From Lumbricus terrestris (Eukaryota > Annelida > Clitellata > Crassiclitellata > Lumbricidae), in the NCBI GenBank assembly GCA_949752735.1, contig OX457043.1, positions 2,757,367-2,821,366 on the forward strand: a stretch of DNA of 64,000 bases. Reading direction: 5' to 3'. The notes under the pieces were generated by a model. The model saw only the letters and a program-made list of their open reading frames with translations. It searched no databases and had not been told where the DNA came from. Shown piece by piece: positions 1 through 12,950 of the stretch (the first letter of the stretch is position 1; each line of letters opens with the position of its first letter). The translations under genes and the position numbers were made by a program.

Positions 1-290
1 TCGTTTCTGGCATTAGGCTTCACCAGCATAGAATGCTGCATGATGCTCAGTCTGTAAAAGATGTATCCGAAACGCGTTGTTTCCGATGCCACATCTGCAG
101 CATTATTGTAGGCCTACCGTAATAATTTGCTGCTTTTCCTGACACTTCATAGGACTCGCAATTCTCGACCGTCGTGTTGGCGCAAATTACATGATGGTCA
201 ACCCCGCTTTCAAACTACTCAATCGTTCTGTGAATTGTTAATACCATTGCAGTCGAATCGAAAGTAAGGTGAAATTAGGAGCAAATTATT
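1..290. repeat. Diverged copy of promoter-side block
   Basis: This stretch matches 10270-10530, 25211-25480 and 38277-38540 with scattered substitutions, so it is the far end of the promoter-side block of another peptide-gene unit lying left of the window. I see no coding sequence. Homology stops near 270, where a TTTTCG-rich repeat begins. Confidence 0.6.
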
Positions 291-488
291 TAGTTTTCGT
301 TTGGCCAAATATCGTTTTAGTTTTCGTTTGATCAATTTTTGTTTACTTTTAGTTTTGATTGCTGTATATTTCGTTTTAGTTTTAGTTTTCGTTGTCAGCG
401 TGTTTTAGTTTTAGTTTTCGTTTTCGTTAACGAAAACGTTTCATTTTCGTTAATCACCATTTTCGTTTTCGTTTTCGTTAACGAAAAC
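289..488. repeat. (TTTTCG/TTTTAG)n simple repeat with palindromes
   Basis: Degenerate hexamer repeat of TTTTCG and TTTTAG. It contains the palindrome GTTTTCGTTAACGAAAAC near 417 and again near 470. Related TATATCGTTTTCG runs occur at 63178-63238. The open frame through it is a low-complexity artefact. Confidence 0.7.
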
Positions 489-496
489 AACACTAC

Positions 497-885
497 AGTC
501 GATGCTTCATTGAACAGAAAACCATTTAACAATAATTCACTCAGACAGCAACGAGAGGCAGAAGAAGACTAAATCTGCTGAGTGATCTCGATGATGAAAA
601 TATACATGGTCGCACCAAGAGGAGGACACAGGACAGAGAAAGCGGAGGAGGTCGGAGGAGAACACGAGGTCGTCCATGTCACCAACCTGCTCAACAGCAG
701 AGGAATGAAGAAGAGAAGATCGATATTTCAATCATAACCGTAATAGTAATCCTCACATATCTAGGGCGTCAATCGAAAGCTAAGCGTAGGACAACAGCGT
801 ATTCAAGAGCGTTGAATAAAATATTTGAGCATTAATCCAAATGACTTGAATTAATCTGCGCATCGTTTTAATGAAGACCTTAGGT
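497..885. repeat. Block R, copy a (with Arg-rich insert)
   Basis: Recurring paralogous block, matching 21826-22240 and 49830-50244. It starts near a CAGTCGATGCTTCATTGA motif and ends with the GAAAGCTAAGCG and TATTCAAGAGCG motifs. This copy carries the ~190 bp Arg/Gly-rich coding-like insert that most other R copies lack. Confidence 0.6.
536..835 (+). pseudogene. Arg/Gly-rich coding-like segment in block R
   Basis: An open frame without its own ATG, reading into a strongly basic region with an AT-hook-like RGRP core, then PAQQQR and EEEKIDI. The same frame is kept in the copies at 21873-22091 and 49877-50095 despite many substitutions and a compensated indel. It follows a possible splice acceptor (TTCACTCAG). 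I do not recognise a family; it could be a decayed exon or chance. Confidence 0.25.
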
Positions 886-1860
886 TCCAGCAATCGTTCG
901 ATATACACCATGCACCCTAACCCCTTGTTTGAGATTCAAAAATCCTAATCCCTGGATGGCACTGATTAAACTAAACAAACGATATTCTGTATGAGTATTT
1001 CATCAGACAAAAAATGCGTTGTACATAATAAATCTTAGTGGACATTGACTTCACGGAGAGCAGTTACCTCAGTTTGTGGTCTCCTACAGAAGTAACATCT
1101 TGGCGGATAATCAAGACAATTTTGCATCGTCTTTGATGTCCATAAAGTAACATATGTTGAGGTTGCTCACGTCTCAGTCGATGCTTCATTGAACAAGAAA
1201 CCATATTCACCATAATATTGATCTTTGTACCATATTGCGTCTACAGCGATGAATCATAATCGATTGTAATATCAAAATGTCTAGAGCACAAGCTTATTCA
1301 CGAGCGTTTGATATAACATTCGTTCATTTATCCACATGACTGGCATTTTCTGCTCATCATCAACAAATTCTTCAGTGTTTCTCTCATCCGTCAGGTGTGT
1401 AGTGTGAACCGACGATGAAGATTCTCCCAGATGAATCCATTCATCGACTCTGCGATACCTCGACATAGCAATATTATACAATGATATAGGCCTAAACAGA
1501 TGCTCTTGGCGTCAATCTTTTGTTGCGAACTCTTTCCACATGGCCAATGTCAAGTCACTCTTCTCTTTCTGATCTTATCTAGCTGTGTTCAATCTCATTC
1601 CACGTTTCCTCATCACGAAGCCTGTCTCGTCTGGACTTCTCCATAGGCCTATACTTCTTTCCCAGCTCAATTCCTCCGTTAGAATTCTCTTTCCGTCATC
1701 TCTCCATTGGCACCAACACTAACATCCATACATCAGTGCTTGAGTCTCAGTCGAATGTTCTGTACAGTTTTATTATTTTTCTTCTTCGTCTTCCACATCC
1801 TAAACTCGAGTATAATAATTATTCATGTTCTGCTTTTTATGTATTTTGAATGGTGTTCAT
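886..1860. repeat. Block R, copy b
   Basis: Second adjacent copy of block R. It matches 11225-12125, 21540-22735, 26220-27220 and, more weakly, 58950-59480. Shared landmarks are the TTGAGATTCAAAAATCCTAA stretch, the CAGTCGATGCTTCATTGA motif and AAGCTTATTCACGAGCG. No supported gene. The sequence at 1836-1843 (TTTATGTA) is the empty site of the insertion found at 27231-28129. Confidence 0.6.
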
Positions 1861-3985
<2,125 letters not shown>

Positions 3986-4893
3986 TGTAATGTCAGAGAC
4001 AGGTCAACAAAGATTAGACAGGCATGAAAGCATCGCCAGACAAACGCAGAAACACGGTCGGAGATGCGCAGAGAAACAGGAATGTCTAGTGAAGGAAATC
4101 ACGAATTGTAGACAGACGAGACGGGGCATATTTAGAAGTGCGGCCAACTAGGCGGTCAGTTGAACGATCAACTCGATGGTAATGGCGTCCAATTAGCTCA
4201 AGTGATCGACGTATGAGTTTCTTCTGCCTTGGTCGTTGCGCTTTTTCCATCTCATTCACGGCTTCTTCTGCATAGGCTGCTACCCATTCTTTTTAGTCTG
4301 CACCCGCTGCTTTTTCATGTGCTAGTCCTACTGCGGTTTCATCCACCTCCAACGCCTTTCAATCTACATCCGCGACGGATTCTTCTAAGGAATTCCGACT
4401 CAAGAAAGTGTGCTATAAGATCGTTAGGAAGAAGGTGAAGATGTTCTGATCGCACTAAAAGGATATAGCGTAGGGAAGTCGTGACTAAAAGCAACTGGAA
4501 TCAGGGAAGCTCAGCTTATGAAATACCCGTACTTATGCGACATGAGGGATTCGCGGGAACCTCTAAACGGTTGTGGATTTAGGCCAATGTTAACCTCTGT
4601 CGTAATTTTTGAAAGAATGCGACGGCAAATAATGCAAATAACTATATTCAACTTCTCCTTAGTAGGACCCACGGATGCAATCATGGGTGCATCGATAATC
4701 AGCATAATCGTAATCGTAATCACCAAAGCGCTAGGCCTACTCGAAAGGCAAGCGCGGGGCACCAGCTTATTCACGAGCGCACATGTGACTTAGCATAAAA
4801 GACCAAGAGAATAATTATCTCGAAGAAGGAATTAAAGATAAAAGGTCAAACAGCAATCAGCAAACTTCATTTAAATACAATGATACTTATAAA
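3986..4893. other. Non-coding block with MSETGQ-like and DETA-like remnants
   Basis: Parts recur in the third region: 3993-4130 matches 61605-61700 and 4290-4400 matches 61500-61590, but in the opposite order. On the minus strand 4229-4400 and 61500-61590 share a short VDETA-containing frame, broken by stops here. 4700-4790 repeats the AAGCGCGGGGCACCAGC core of block R; on the minus strand it resembles a LINE/SINE 3' end with a GATTAC-type tail. I call no intact gene. Confidence 0.35.
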
Positions 4894-5480
4894 CCCTATG
4901 ACGCACACCTTCCGCGCCAACGCATATAGCACACCTTGGGTCCAATTGACCCCACCGATAACATGGGTTGAAATTATATCAATTAAATAGAACTTGGGAA
5001 TGAATGACTGAAATTTATGTTGTATATAGCACATGCACTCATGGAACATGTTTGTGTCAATATATATAGACCTAAGATTAACCTTAGGGCTACCAAAGGT
5101 GGTGCTATCCATAAATGTTTAAATTTTTCCAAAATCAAACTTGTTTCATATGGAATTTTTTGACATTTTAAGTTATTTTAGGGGGTTCATTTACACACAT
5201 TTTGAGGTGAGATTTGTGATGATACCCATTACCGTTCAAAAGTTATACCCGATATACCCAGGGCACCAAGAGGGGTGTGGAAACTACCCACTTAGATTAT
5301 CGACTATATTATCTTATCCCTCATTTATAATAAAAAGAAAAACATTATAGCATTTTATAGAGGGAATGTTGCGCCACATTGTCATACTAAATAATTTGTC
5401 TTTTCATTCCCGAAGATTTGAAGTTTGCTCTATCATTTTCACCAGTGGCGTAGCCAGAAAAAATTACAGGTTGCCATATT

Positions 5481-5661
5481 ATGTTTGTATGTATGTATGT
5501 ATGTATGTATGTATGTATGTATGTATGTATGTATGTATGTATGTATGTATGTATGTATGTATGTATGTATGTATGTATGTATGTATGTGTGTATGTATGT
5601 ATGTATGTATGTATGCATGTCTGTATGTATGTAATTGTAATTGTAATTGTAATTGTAATTG
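5481..5661. repeat. (ATGT)n and (TAATTG)n microsatellites
   Basis: About 38 ATGT units with a few interruptions, then five TAATTG units. The hexamer run is the tail of the minus-strand LINE fragment that follows. Cys/Met/Tyr/Val or His/Thr/Tyr/Ile frames are repeat artefacts. Confidence 0.95.
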
Positions 5662-6085
5662 AACACTTGTATAACGCCGCTCACAGATTCAGTAGCGCTC
5701 CCGATCCAAAGTTAGCACTGTCGCTACGAATAGTATAGTTTTCAGGCTCTTCCTAAACAAAGGGAGAGAGAGGCTGAGAAGCTCAAGACGTAGTTTATGT
5801 GGAAGACGGTTCCAGCAGGAGGGGTCAACATAGGCAAAGCTCCTGGACTGGGCAGTAGCCCCACGCATGCGAGGAACAACAAGGAGGCCATTGGCTGCCG
5901 AACGAAGGGCAGAGCGACCGGGGAGAGAGGAGACCTGAATACAGAAAGAACGGAGGTAGGAGGGAGCAACCCCAAGAAGAGAATTGCGCATAACTGTCAA
6001 AATTTTGAACTCAATGCGTTGTGGTACAGGAAGCCAATGAAGAGTGTCCCGAATAAAGACTGAAGACCAGCAATTAGGCGAGCAT
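5662..6085 (-). pseudogene. LINE reverse transcriptase C-terminal fragment
   Basis: Minus-strand frame containing the hallmark end of non-LTR retrotransposon reverse transcriptases: HWLPVPQRIEFKILTVM, then a leucine-rich GVAPSYL, VPRMRG and a closing CWNRLP before a FRKSLK segment, stopping at 5689. Only about 130 residues remain, as expected for a 5'-truncated insertion. The 3' end runs into an AATTAC-type tail. It resembles the CR1/L2/Rex group more than RTE, but I cannot assign a clade. It lies inside piggyBac-like element F, so it inserted later. Confidence 0.85.
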
Positions 6086-6370
6086 GTATGTATGTATGTA
6101 TGTATGTATGTATGTATGTATGTATGTATGTATGTATGTATGTATGTATGTATGTATGTAGGTATGTAAGTATGTATGTATGTATGTATGTATGTATGTA
6201 TGTATGTATGTATGTATGTATGTATGTATGTATGTATGTATGTATGTATGTATGTATGTATGTATGTATGTATGTATGTATGTATGTATGTATGTATGTA
6301 TGTATGTATGTATGTATGTATGTATGTATGTATGTATGTATGTATGTATGTATGTATGTATATACATACA
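6085..6370. repeat. (TGTA)n microsatellite
   Basis: About 70 units, with interruptions near 6160. The second unit's array (34116-34372) is about 24 bp shorter, one of the few differences between the copies. Confidence 0.95.
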
Positions 6371-6969
6371 TGCATACAATGGTTGGGGCAGTGGTGAGGT
6401 AATGGTAGGGGTTATGGGCCGAGGGGTTTCCAGTTCCCATTATGCTATTGTCGATGCACCATGGACCTATCAATGCTGAAGCCTGGGGTCCGTTGGACCC
6501 CAGGTATGCTAAATATGCCCTATGTGTCTTTCTAATTTTTTTTCCAAATTAACCAGTGGTGCTACAGTCTCCCAATGTCTTTTTACATGTAGGGGGATGA
6601 ATATTTGAGGAGTTCGAATTATTTCAGATTTTTAGTATTTATATCAATAAAGATATTCAAGGTTTTGCACCTCTGTGGTGGGGTCCAATGGACCCCAGGT
6701 GTGCGTCATAGGGTTAATATCACAAGCGATCGATCAACCTGATCGTCTTCAATATATCTGTGGCTAATTCAGGTATCACACATGCGACTAAGCGGTTTTT
6801 GCACAAACTTGAGCATTATTATTATCATGACCCTAAGTTGTCGCAACTCATCCCTACAAATTATTACTTTAGCTTCTCAACCTTTTGATCATCGATTCTG
6901 TAGGCCTTTGATATCAGTCGCACTCTTGTTTTGTGAAGAAGCTGTATTGAGAGGCGCTATTTAAATTTG

Positions 6970-7050
6970 CAGCTGCAATAGAAAACAATTCCAAATGCCA
7001 GTCCTGAGTAATTCAGGACAGACAAGTGGAATTATTTTCTAGTGCAGCTG
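6970..7050. ncRNA. Conserved 38-bp-arm hairpin (possible small-RNA precursor or palindromic MITE)
   Basis: The left arm 6970-7007 and right arm 7013-7050 pair over 38 positions with six mismatches around a 5-base loop; the ends read CAGCTGCA and TGCAGCTG. The diverged copy at 52743-52831 keeps the fold, and two mismatches here are paired there. It lies about 500 bp beyond the peptide-gene stop codon. A fold-back transposon remnant is as likely as a microRNA precursor. Confidence 0.45.
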
Positions 7051-7566
7051 TTCAACACTGAGCTTCGTTATGAAAGAAAAGCGTCATCTATGTCCACGTT
7101 TGCATTGGACGTTAACTCCCTTGGGGACCGAAAAAGCAAGACTTAATTCGGTCTTGCTGTTTTAATCTGTGAATGTTATGCGTTTGAGAATAAAATATAA
7201 AAATTGAATGATCCAAGCTTTTAATTTATCCGAAACGTTTCCAACGCAAACATTAAAATTTTCTTCTGCGGAGAGCAACAAGCGAGAAAGCAGATAATTA
7301 CAGACGATATTGTTGACTTTGCGAACAAAGTAAAATATGAAGGTATAGTTATAAGTCTCTTATTTTTCTTGGATAGAATATTGAAGAGAATTGCCAAGCT
7401 ACTATTCCTACTAGAGGTATTGCAAAATGCACAAGTTATTATTTTTCAAGACAAGATCTATTAAGCGCGGTGTCATCGATAATTTTGTCTATCAAGCAAT
7501 AATTTTCTGAGGATTATTTTCCCGGTCGGATTTTCCGCAGGTCTACGCCTCTGCGTTTCCTCCGCT

Positions 7567-8765
7567 TTACCAATCTCCGATCCCAACTTCCTTCTGCTGC
7601 ACCCTTGCTTGTGCCACCGGTTCGTCTACGTCAGGTGCTGTCTGAATGAAGGACTCCTGATGTTCTGCATCTTGTTTCCTGTCCGCGTTTAACAGCGGAG
7701 TGAAGGCTGCAAACAGAAATTAAGGAAAGCAAGCACAAATTAAAAAAACTTTGAGGCGTAGCCTATTTCGGATTAAACAGGGCATTAAACTGTGCTAATT
7801 AGGATCAGCATTTCGCAAAGCGATACCGTCTGTCGAAATTTCAATGAAGAAATGTGACATCGTCGTGAATCTGTCCATCCCAGATTCTTGGCTGCATTTT
7901 AAGAACGTTTGTAGCCTAAGTGCGTTTGAAGTTACTGTGCCATACGCAACGCTCTACTTTCTCAATGACACAACGCGTACAAAACGCCGGCTTACAGTTT
8001 TGCTCTAGAACGATTAAAGCTGTCTTTAGAACTTGGAGCTTGTGATTATGATTCCAGGTAATTCCTATTAAATAGGGTCTCTTCGCATCCTCCTAGTAAT
8101 CAGGTAACATTATGTGTAACAAAGTTGTCACTTATTATTGTCGAGAGACGCGCTAAGGATCTTCGCATGGCGACGGACTAAAGGAGGACTGAACCCTGCT
8201 CTTTTACCCGCCGGAGTCAGCAGATGTAGGCTACCTGGAGTTCTCTTGTGTTCGCTGTGGAAGCTAAGAAGACAGGGAGTGCCATTGCAGAGCAAAAAGG
8301 GATTCCATGGCCGCAGTTCTTGGAACACTTTACGTCATTTCTCGCTCCACTGTAACCCATCCCGAATTGTAATTATTTTCATTTTTGACCCGAGTTAAAT
8401 GTGAATTTTCTTTAAATTTTCGGACCTAATTATTATTATAACTACCTGCGTCAGTGTAGTCATGATCATGATCATGATTACACATCAATTGTGCTCATTT
8501 CAAAACTCATGCTACCACCACCACCACCACTACAACGACTATTGCCACTACTACTGCCATCATCATCATCACCATCGACGTCGTCGTCGTCGCGGTCGTC
8601 GTGATTATCATCATCATCATTATCATCAACATCATAAGCATCATTATAATAGTCATATGTATTTTCTCATAAATTTAATATAACGTCGTTACTACTTAAG
8701 GCGACTGAGCCTATACCTGCAAGCATGACCAGCATGCCAAACAGAATGTAGATCTTCGGTGACAT
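7567..8765 (-). CDS. Two-exon secreted peptide gene, copy 1
   Basis: Exon 1 coding is 8717-8765: MSPKIYILFGMLVMLA and one extra base, with A at -3 of the start codon. It ends at a GCAG|GTATAG donor. Exon 2 is 7567-7706, after a pyrimidine-rich TTTCTGTTTGCAG acceptor, and ends ...GIGDW then TAA. The product is 62 residues: a hydrophobic signal peptide to about LLNA (residue 24), then a 38-residue cysteine-free mature peptide starting DRKQDAEHQE. The intron is 1010 bp and holds compound CAT/CCA/GTC triplet repeats. Exon 1 and splice sites recur in the paralogue at 53416-54872, while the mature part is different. TATA-like and CCAAT motifs lie upstream; an ATTAAA at 7221-7226 (minus strand) may be the polyA signal. 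Function unknown; a fast-evolving secreted effector is inferred. Too short for ordinary ORF callers. Confidence 0.75.
8462..8650. repeat. Intronic compound trinucleotide repeat
   Basis: CATGAT, CCA, CAT and GTC triplet runs inside the intron of the peptide gene. In the paralogue the corresponding intron position is a pure (TAC)n array about 350 bp long (54329-54678). The His/Arg-rich plus-strand frame is an artefact. Confidence 0.85.
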
Positions 8766-8795
8766 CTTGCAGACGTTCCTGGAAAGCAGCTGAAC

Positions 8796-8960
8796 GAGTT
8801 TCAGGCGATGTAGTCAAGAGTCGACGACAACGAACCAAAACGTAGTGGATGACGATGCACAATTTACTCGTTATTTAAAGCTAATTGGAGAGTCATCATC
8901 AACCAATGGGAGAGGAATTGAAATGACCGAAACATCTGTCAACCGACGTTCACGTGCGAT
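8796..8960 (-). promoter_or_regulatory. Promoter and 5' leader of the peptide gene
   Basis: On the minus strand, an inverted CCAAT box (AACCAATGGG on plus, 8901-8910) lies about 25 bp upstream of a TATA-like TTTAAATAA (8871-8880), with the start codon some 110 bp further on. The same spacing is kept at 54967-55006 and in copies near 23810-23850 and 36878-36917. It is among the best-conserved parts of the block, which supports promoter function. The CACGTG near 8951 is not kept in the third copy. Confidence 0.6.
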
Positions 8961-11224
8961 TTACTCTCAAAATAATCGAAACTTTACTAGCATGTCACTG
9001 AAATCTGTTGAACAAATTTTCATGGGCAATCAGCTCTTATCGTCTTATTCTAGCGATCGATGCAGCTTTGCCCCTGGATTTGAGATGCCGCAATACCACA
9101 TTGAAGCGATGGATTTCTTTCCATTCAGTTGTAGGCTATCACAACTTATTCGCTCAAACTTAACGCTTATTCTCTTTAAATTATCGTGTCTGTTGTGATT
9201 CGAACGATTTTGAAGAACTGAAATGGTGGTCACACGTAGATATTTAACATTTTGGTGTTTTGGCAGCTGTTATTTCAATGTCAAATAATGAATTCGAACC
9301 AGTGAAGATAATCAGATAATAGCAGGCTAAGGCAACACTTCAGTCAGCGGTTTTCAACAGTAAGGTGCTTGGCATTTAGCTGTTGGACAACGCTTTATAA
9401 ATTTGAAATATACGGCCGAAAATTAAAGTAGACTGACAGACCATTTCCTGCCGGCCCATGGTCATAGGCGTAACGTTCTATTGTGACGGTGGTGTCCAGT
9501 CACCACCACTTTTAAAAGTGGTGGTGACAGTCTCCACCACTTTTTGATCCGGCAAGGAAATATTTTTGAGAAACATGAAAGCAAAGATTTTTAACGTTGC
9601 AACATATAACGACATCATCATTATTTTTTCTTTCACAACATATGATTAGACTCACATACCATATAGGCCTATAGTGCATGCAACATATTTTTTAAGGTTT
9701 ATTATTATGATTTTTGAAACAAATGGTGTTTAAATGTGAGCCAACAATTTTCAGCGCAGGCCTATAGATAGAGCTCAAAATAGGGGAGAGCTGAATAATA
9801 TGAGCCCACGATTAATTTCTGGTCGAGCTTCAAACTTTTTGATTCCTTTCAGCACGTCATTTCTGTGTGAACTGGTTTCAAAACTCTTCTTCCTATCAAA
9901 GACAAATATGGCTTAAAATTTGCGTTTGAATTTGACAAATATTAAACCAGATATTTTATATCTGCGCGAGTAAAAACAAGCCCACAACACCACAACGCTA
10001 TAGGTTAGCTCTTTCTTACAGAGGTTATAAACCAATTTAATTTTGCCTTTTTGTTAACATGATTACATGATTAAAACTATACATATACTTTAAATTTTGC
10101 TCATTAATACGACTCTAAATTAATACACGGGGGAGGGACAATAAAAATGAAGCTTGAGAGCCGCTGGGGTATTGTAACAGGAAACCGAGGAAATAATTGA
10201 ACTGAGAAGTTGTGTGCCAAGGAATAGTCACCACAACTTTTACGGGGAAAGTTACGCCCATGCCCATGGTCGTTTATGGCATTAGGCTTCAATAGCATCG
10301 AATGCTGCAGGATGCTTAGTCTGTTAAAGATGTATGCGAATCGCCTTGTTTCCGATCCCACATCTTCAGCATTATTGTAGATCTACCATAATAATTTACT
10401 AGTTTTCCTGACACATCATAGGACTCAACATGCTCGACCACCGTGTTGACGCAAATTTTAACGGGGCCCTGATGGTCAACCCCGTTTTCCAATGACTCGA
10501 TCGGTCTGTGAATGGTTAATGTCATTGCATCCAGAGGCGGGTACAGAAATTTTCGAAGGGGTATTAAAATTCAGGACCTTGGCTCTGAAAAAATTGCGTT
10601 GTACTTAAGCTAAAAAATCTGATGACCTCTTTTATGTCTTGGAAATATACCAAAGTACCCTGCCAAAACAGCTGATAAACTTTTTCAGTCATTCATCAAC
10701 CGAATCTCTTGAACATGTACCATTTTTTAAAACCAAGGCTAAAAAAATTATTGATCACTTGTTTTTTCAAATCCTACTTTCACCTTTTCCCGCTGCATTG
10801 GTTTCAAGCTTGTTCAAACCTGATGGGGGCCCACGTCCCGTGCACATTTCTCATGGGGCCATGGCCGAATAAGCCTCAGGATCCGCTTCTGATTGCAGTC
10901 GCTGAATTGTGGAGACTGAGGCACTCTCCTATACGGAGGTACTTTCATGAGTGAAGCAAAGAGAAGCCCTAAAAGACGTTGAGAGCAAGAGTCCAAGCCA
11001 TGGAAGTGGTCAATGGCAGCGCTGAACGTGGCATCCAGAAGAGATTTCTCCTAGTAGCCTAATGTCAGTAACACGGACCAAACAGATAGCATTGTCATTG
11101 TGTCTAATTTGCTATCATCAAAACCACAAAACACATCGTTCTTATTTTATAAAAAAATCAATAGGCCTACTGTAATGTTTTAACAATAACGGTCATTTAA
11201 ATGACTCAAATGAACATTTGGTAC
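8961..11224. other. Upstream block, no gene; includes (GTCACCACCACTTTT) palindrome
   Basis: Non-coding block shared with 23900-26219 and 36968-39231. The plus-strand frame at 8845-9198 overlaps the promoter and is interrupted in the diverged copy, so I do not treat it as a gene. A perfect 30 bp palindrome lies at 9499-9528. Divergence from the 23735 copy rises after about 10560. Confidence 0.5.
9499..9544. repeat. Perfect 30-bp palindrome plus third 15-mer
   Basis: GTCACCACCACTTTT at 9499-9513 is followed directly by its reverse complement (9514-9528), then a one-mismatch direct copy at 9530-9544. The copies are at 24438-24483 and 37506-37551. The 15-mer resembles the iterons of the transposon at 28603-30336. 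Confidence 0.85.
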
Positions 11225-12125
11225 GAGTGGTTCCATCAATCGTTCGATATACACCATGCATTAGAACCCCTTGTTTGAGATTCAAAAATCCTAATCCCTG
11301 GATTGCACTGATTGAACTAAACAAACGATATTCTGTACGAGTAATTGAGTATTTCATCAGACATAAAATGCGTTGTATATAATAATTCTTAGTGGACATT
11401 GACTTCAGGGGGAGCAGTTACCTCATTTTGTGGTATCCAACAGAAGTACATGTAACCAGGGCTGTAATCAAGGGTATACGCGGGCATACGGCATCGTATA
11501 GGCTACTCACCGCAGTAAACCAGGGTATACGCGGGTATACAGCGCATATTCACCTCACAAAGAGCGTGTGGGTATACGCACGAAAGGGGCAAAGGATGTT
11601 TAGGTGTATTTTTCACGAAATGCGGAGTGAATGACTAAAACAACGGTCGTCAGCTTCTTTGGGACGGATAAATATCTCCTTTTTTTACTACGGGGAAATG
11701 GGGAAATTTTTTGGGCGGACGACATCCGTCTGAAATATTTTGCCCGCAAAAGTCGGTTTTTCTCCCGGTCAGCGTGTACTCACCTCAAATTTACCAGTAC
11801 AGCCCTGCATGTAACATATTGGCGGATGACTAAGACAATTTTACGTCGTCATTGATGTCCTTAAAGTAACATAATGTTGCGCTTGCTCACGTCTCAGTCG
11901 ACGCTTCATTGAGCAGAAAAACCAATTCACCATATGATCGATCTTTGTACCATATTGCATCTATAGCGATGAATCATAATCGATTGCAATCTCAAAATGT
12001 CCAGAGCAGAAGCTTATTCACGAGCGTTTGATATAATATTCGTTCATTTATACACATGACTTGCATTTTCTGCTCATCATCAACCAATTCTTCAGTGTTT
12101 CTCTATTCCGTCAGGTGTGCAGTGT
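11225..12125. repeat. Block R, copy c
   Basis: Block R without the Arg-rich insert. It is interrupted by a 351 bp hAT MITE (11457-11807) and ends where a (CATA)n array and hAT element A begin. Confidence 0.6.
11457..11807. mobile_element. hAT MITE H
   Basis: Ten-base inverted ends CAGGGCTGTA flanked by an exact 8 bp target duplication CATGTAAC (11449-11456 and 11808-11815). The CAGGG start and 8 bp duplication are diagnostic of the hAT superfamily. Other block R copies show the uninterrupted site. The interior has repeats of GGGTATACGCG and no transposase. Confidence 0.85.
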
Positions 12126-12126
12126 G

Positions 12127-12187
12127 TGCATACATACATACATACATACATACATACATACATACATACATACATACATACATACAT
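12127..12187. repeat. (CATA)n microsatellite
   Basis: About 15 units at the left flank of hAT element A; the array resumes at 17017-17104 beyond it. The element inserted into what was one longer array. Confidence 0.95.
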
Positions 12188-12950
12188 TAGGGCGCCCGTT
12201 AAGCCAATGAGAAAATTTTAAATTCGTAATTTTCTACACGGTACCCTCTGAAGTTGTTACACCTGGTCTGTGAAATAACAGAGTGAAATTGCAGAATTTT
12301 ATGTTATTATTTACTGGGAGCTCAACATGACTAAAGTTTGTGCTATATCGCAATCTTTCGCACCTTTTCCAGTTTCGTTGTTTACAGCATTTTGTTTCAC
12401 ATTGCACATGTTACTTAGGCCTACTATGTTGTTATTATTCTATTTAGACTTATTAATGTGTTTAATATTACTGCTGCTCTCTCAGTCAACAGTTTATCCT
12501 TGGATTCTTTCAGCTAGTTCATGTATAAAAATGAGTCCTTGTCATTACAAAATCACAACAAACAGCTAAGGTTTTAATCTTAATTTAAAAATAACTGGAC
12601 CCGCTACAAAACCACAAGAAGCACTAAGTTGTAAAGAAATTGCATTTAAAGAGAACAGAAAAATGTCATATTCACAAAAGGTTACTGTTAGTAGGTTTTA
12701 GCTTATTATGGTCAATGTCCATACAGTACTCACAAACAGAGTAAAATTGCTATATCTATTAATTGTGCAATTAGCATTCTGAAATCTGCACCATCACTTT
12801 CATTTAGCTGGAACATGTTCCTGTTGTTAAAAAATATGCAATCCTTTTTTTATTTAGTGTGCACACTGTTCTGCGCAATTGGGGCAATGATGCAGTAACT
12901 GTTGTATTTAGTGTGTCAATGTTATAGTTGTCATACTAAAGCAGCTGCAG

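Larger units (their letters stand above)
4894..6713. mobile_element. piggyBac-like DNA element F
   Basis: Inverted ends CCCTATGACGCACACCT at the left and its reverse complement at the right, ending at 6713. The right flank is TTAA (6714-6717); the left flank is TAAA (4890-4893), one change from TTAA. That target and CCCT-type ends fit the piggyBac superfamily. GGGTCCAATGGACCCC-like palindromes lie just inside both ends. There is no transposase; the interior holds two (ATGT)n arrays and a LINE 3' fragment. A stretch at 5180-5320 is related to the interior of element G, so F and G belong to one group. Confidence 0.65.

Noticed and set aside
5689..6375. 228-residue open frame on the minus strand as a full gene
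   Set aside because: More than half is (CATA)n translation; only 5689-6085 is meaningful, as a truncated LINE reverse transcriptase end.
7480..7566. Possible amidated basic peptide ending RKIRPGK beyond the stop codon of the peptide gene
   Set aside because: It needs a different frame in copy 1 and read-through of a TAA in the paralogue. A 4-base indel between paralogues breaks the shared frame, as expected for a 3' UTR.
8845..9198. 117-residue frame MDDDAQFTRYLK..., seen in four places
   Set aside because: It overlaps the minus-strand promoter, and its diverged copy at 54940 has an early stop. Conservation is explained by promoter function and recent duplication.
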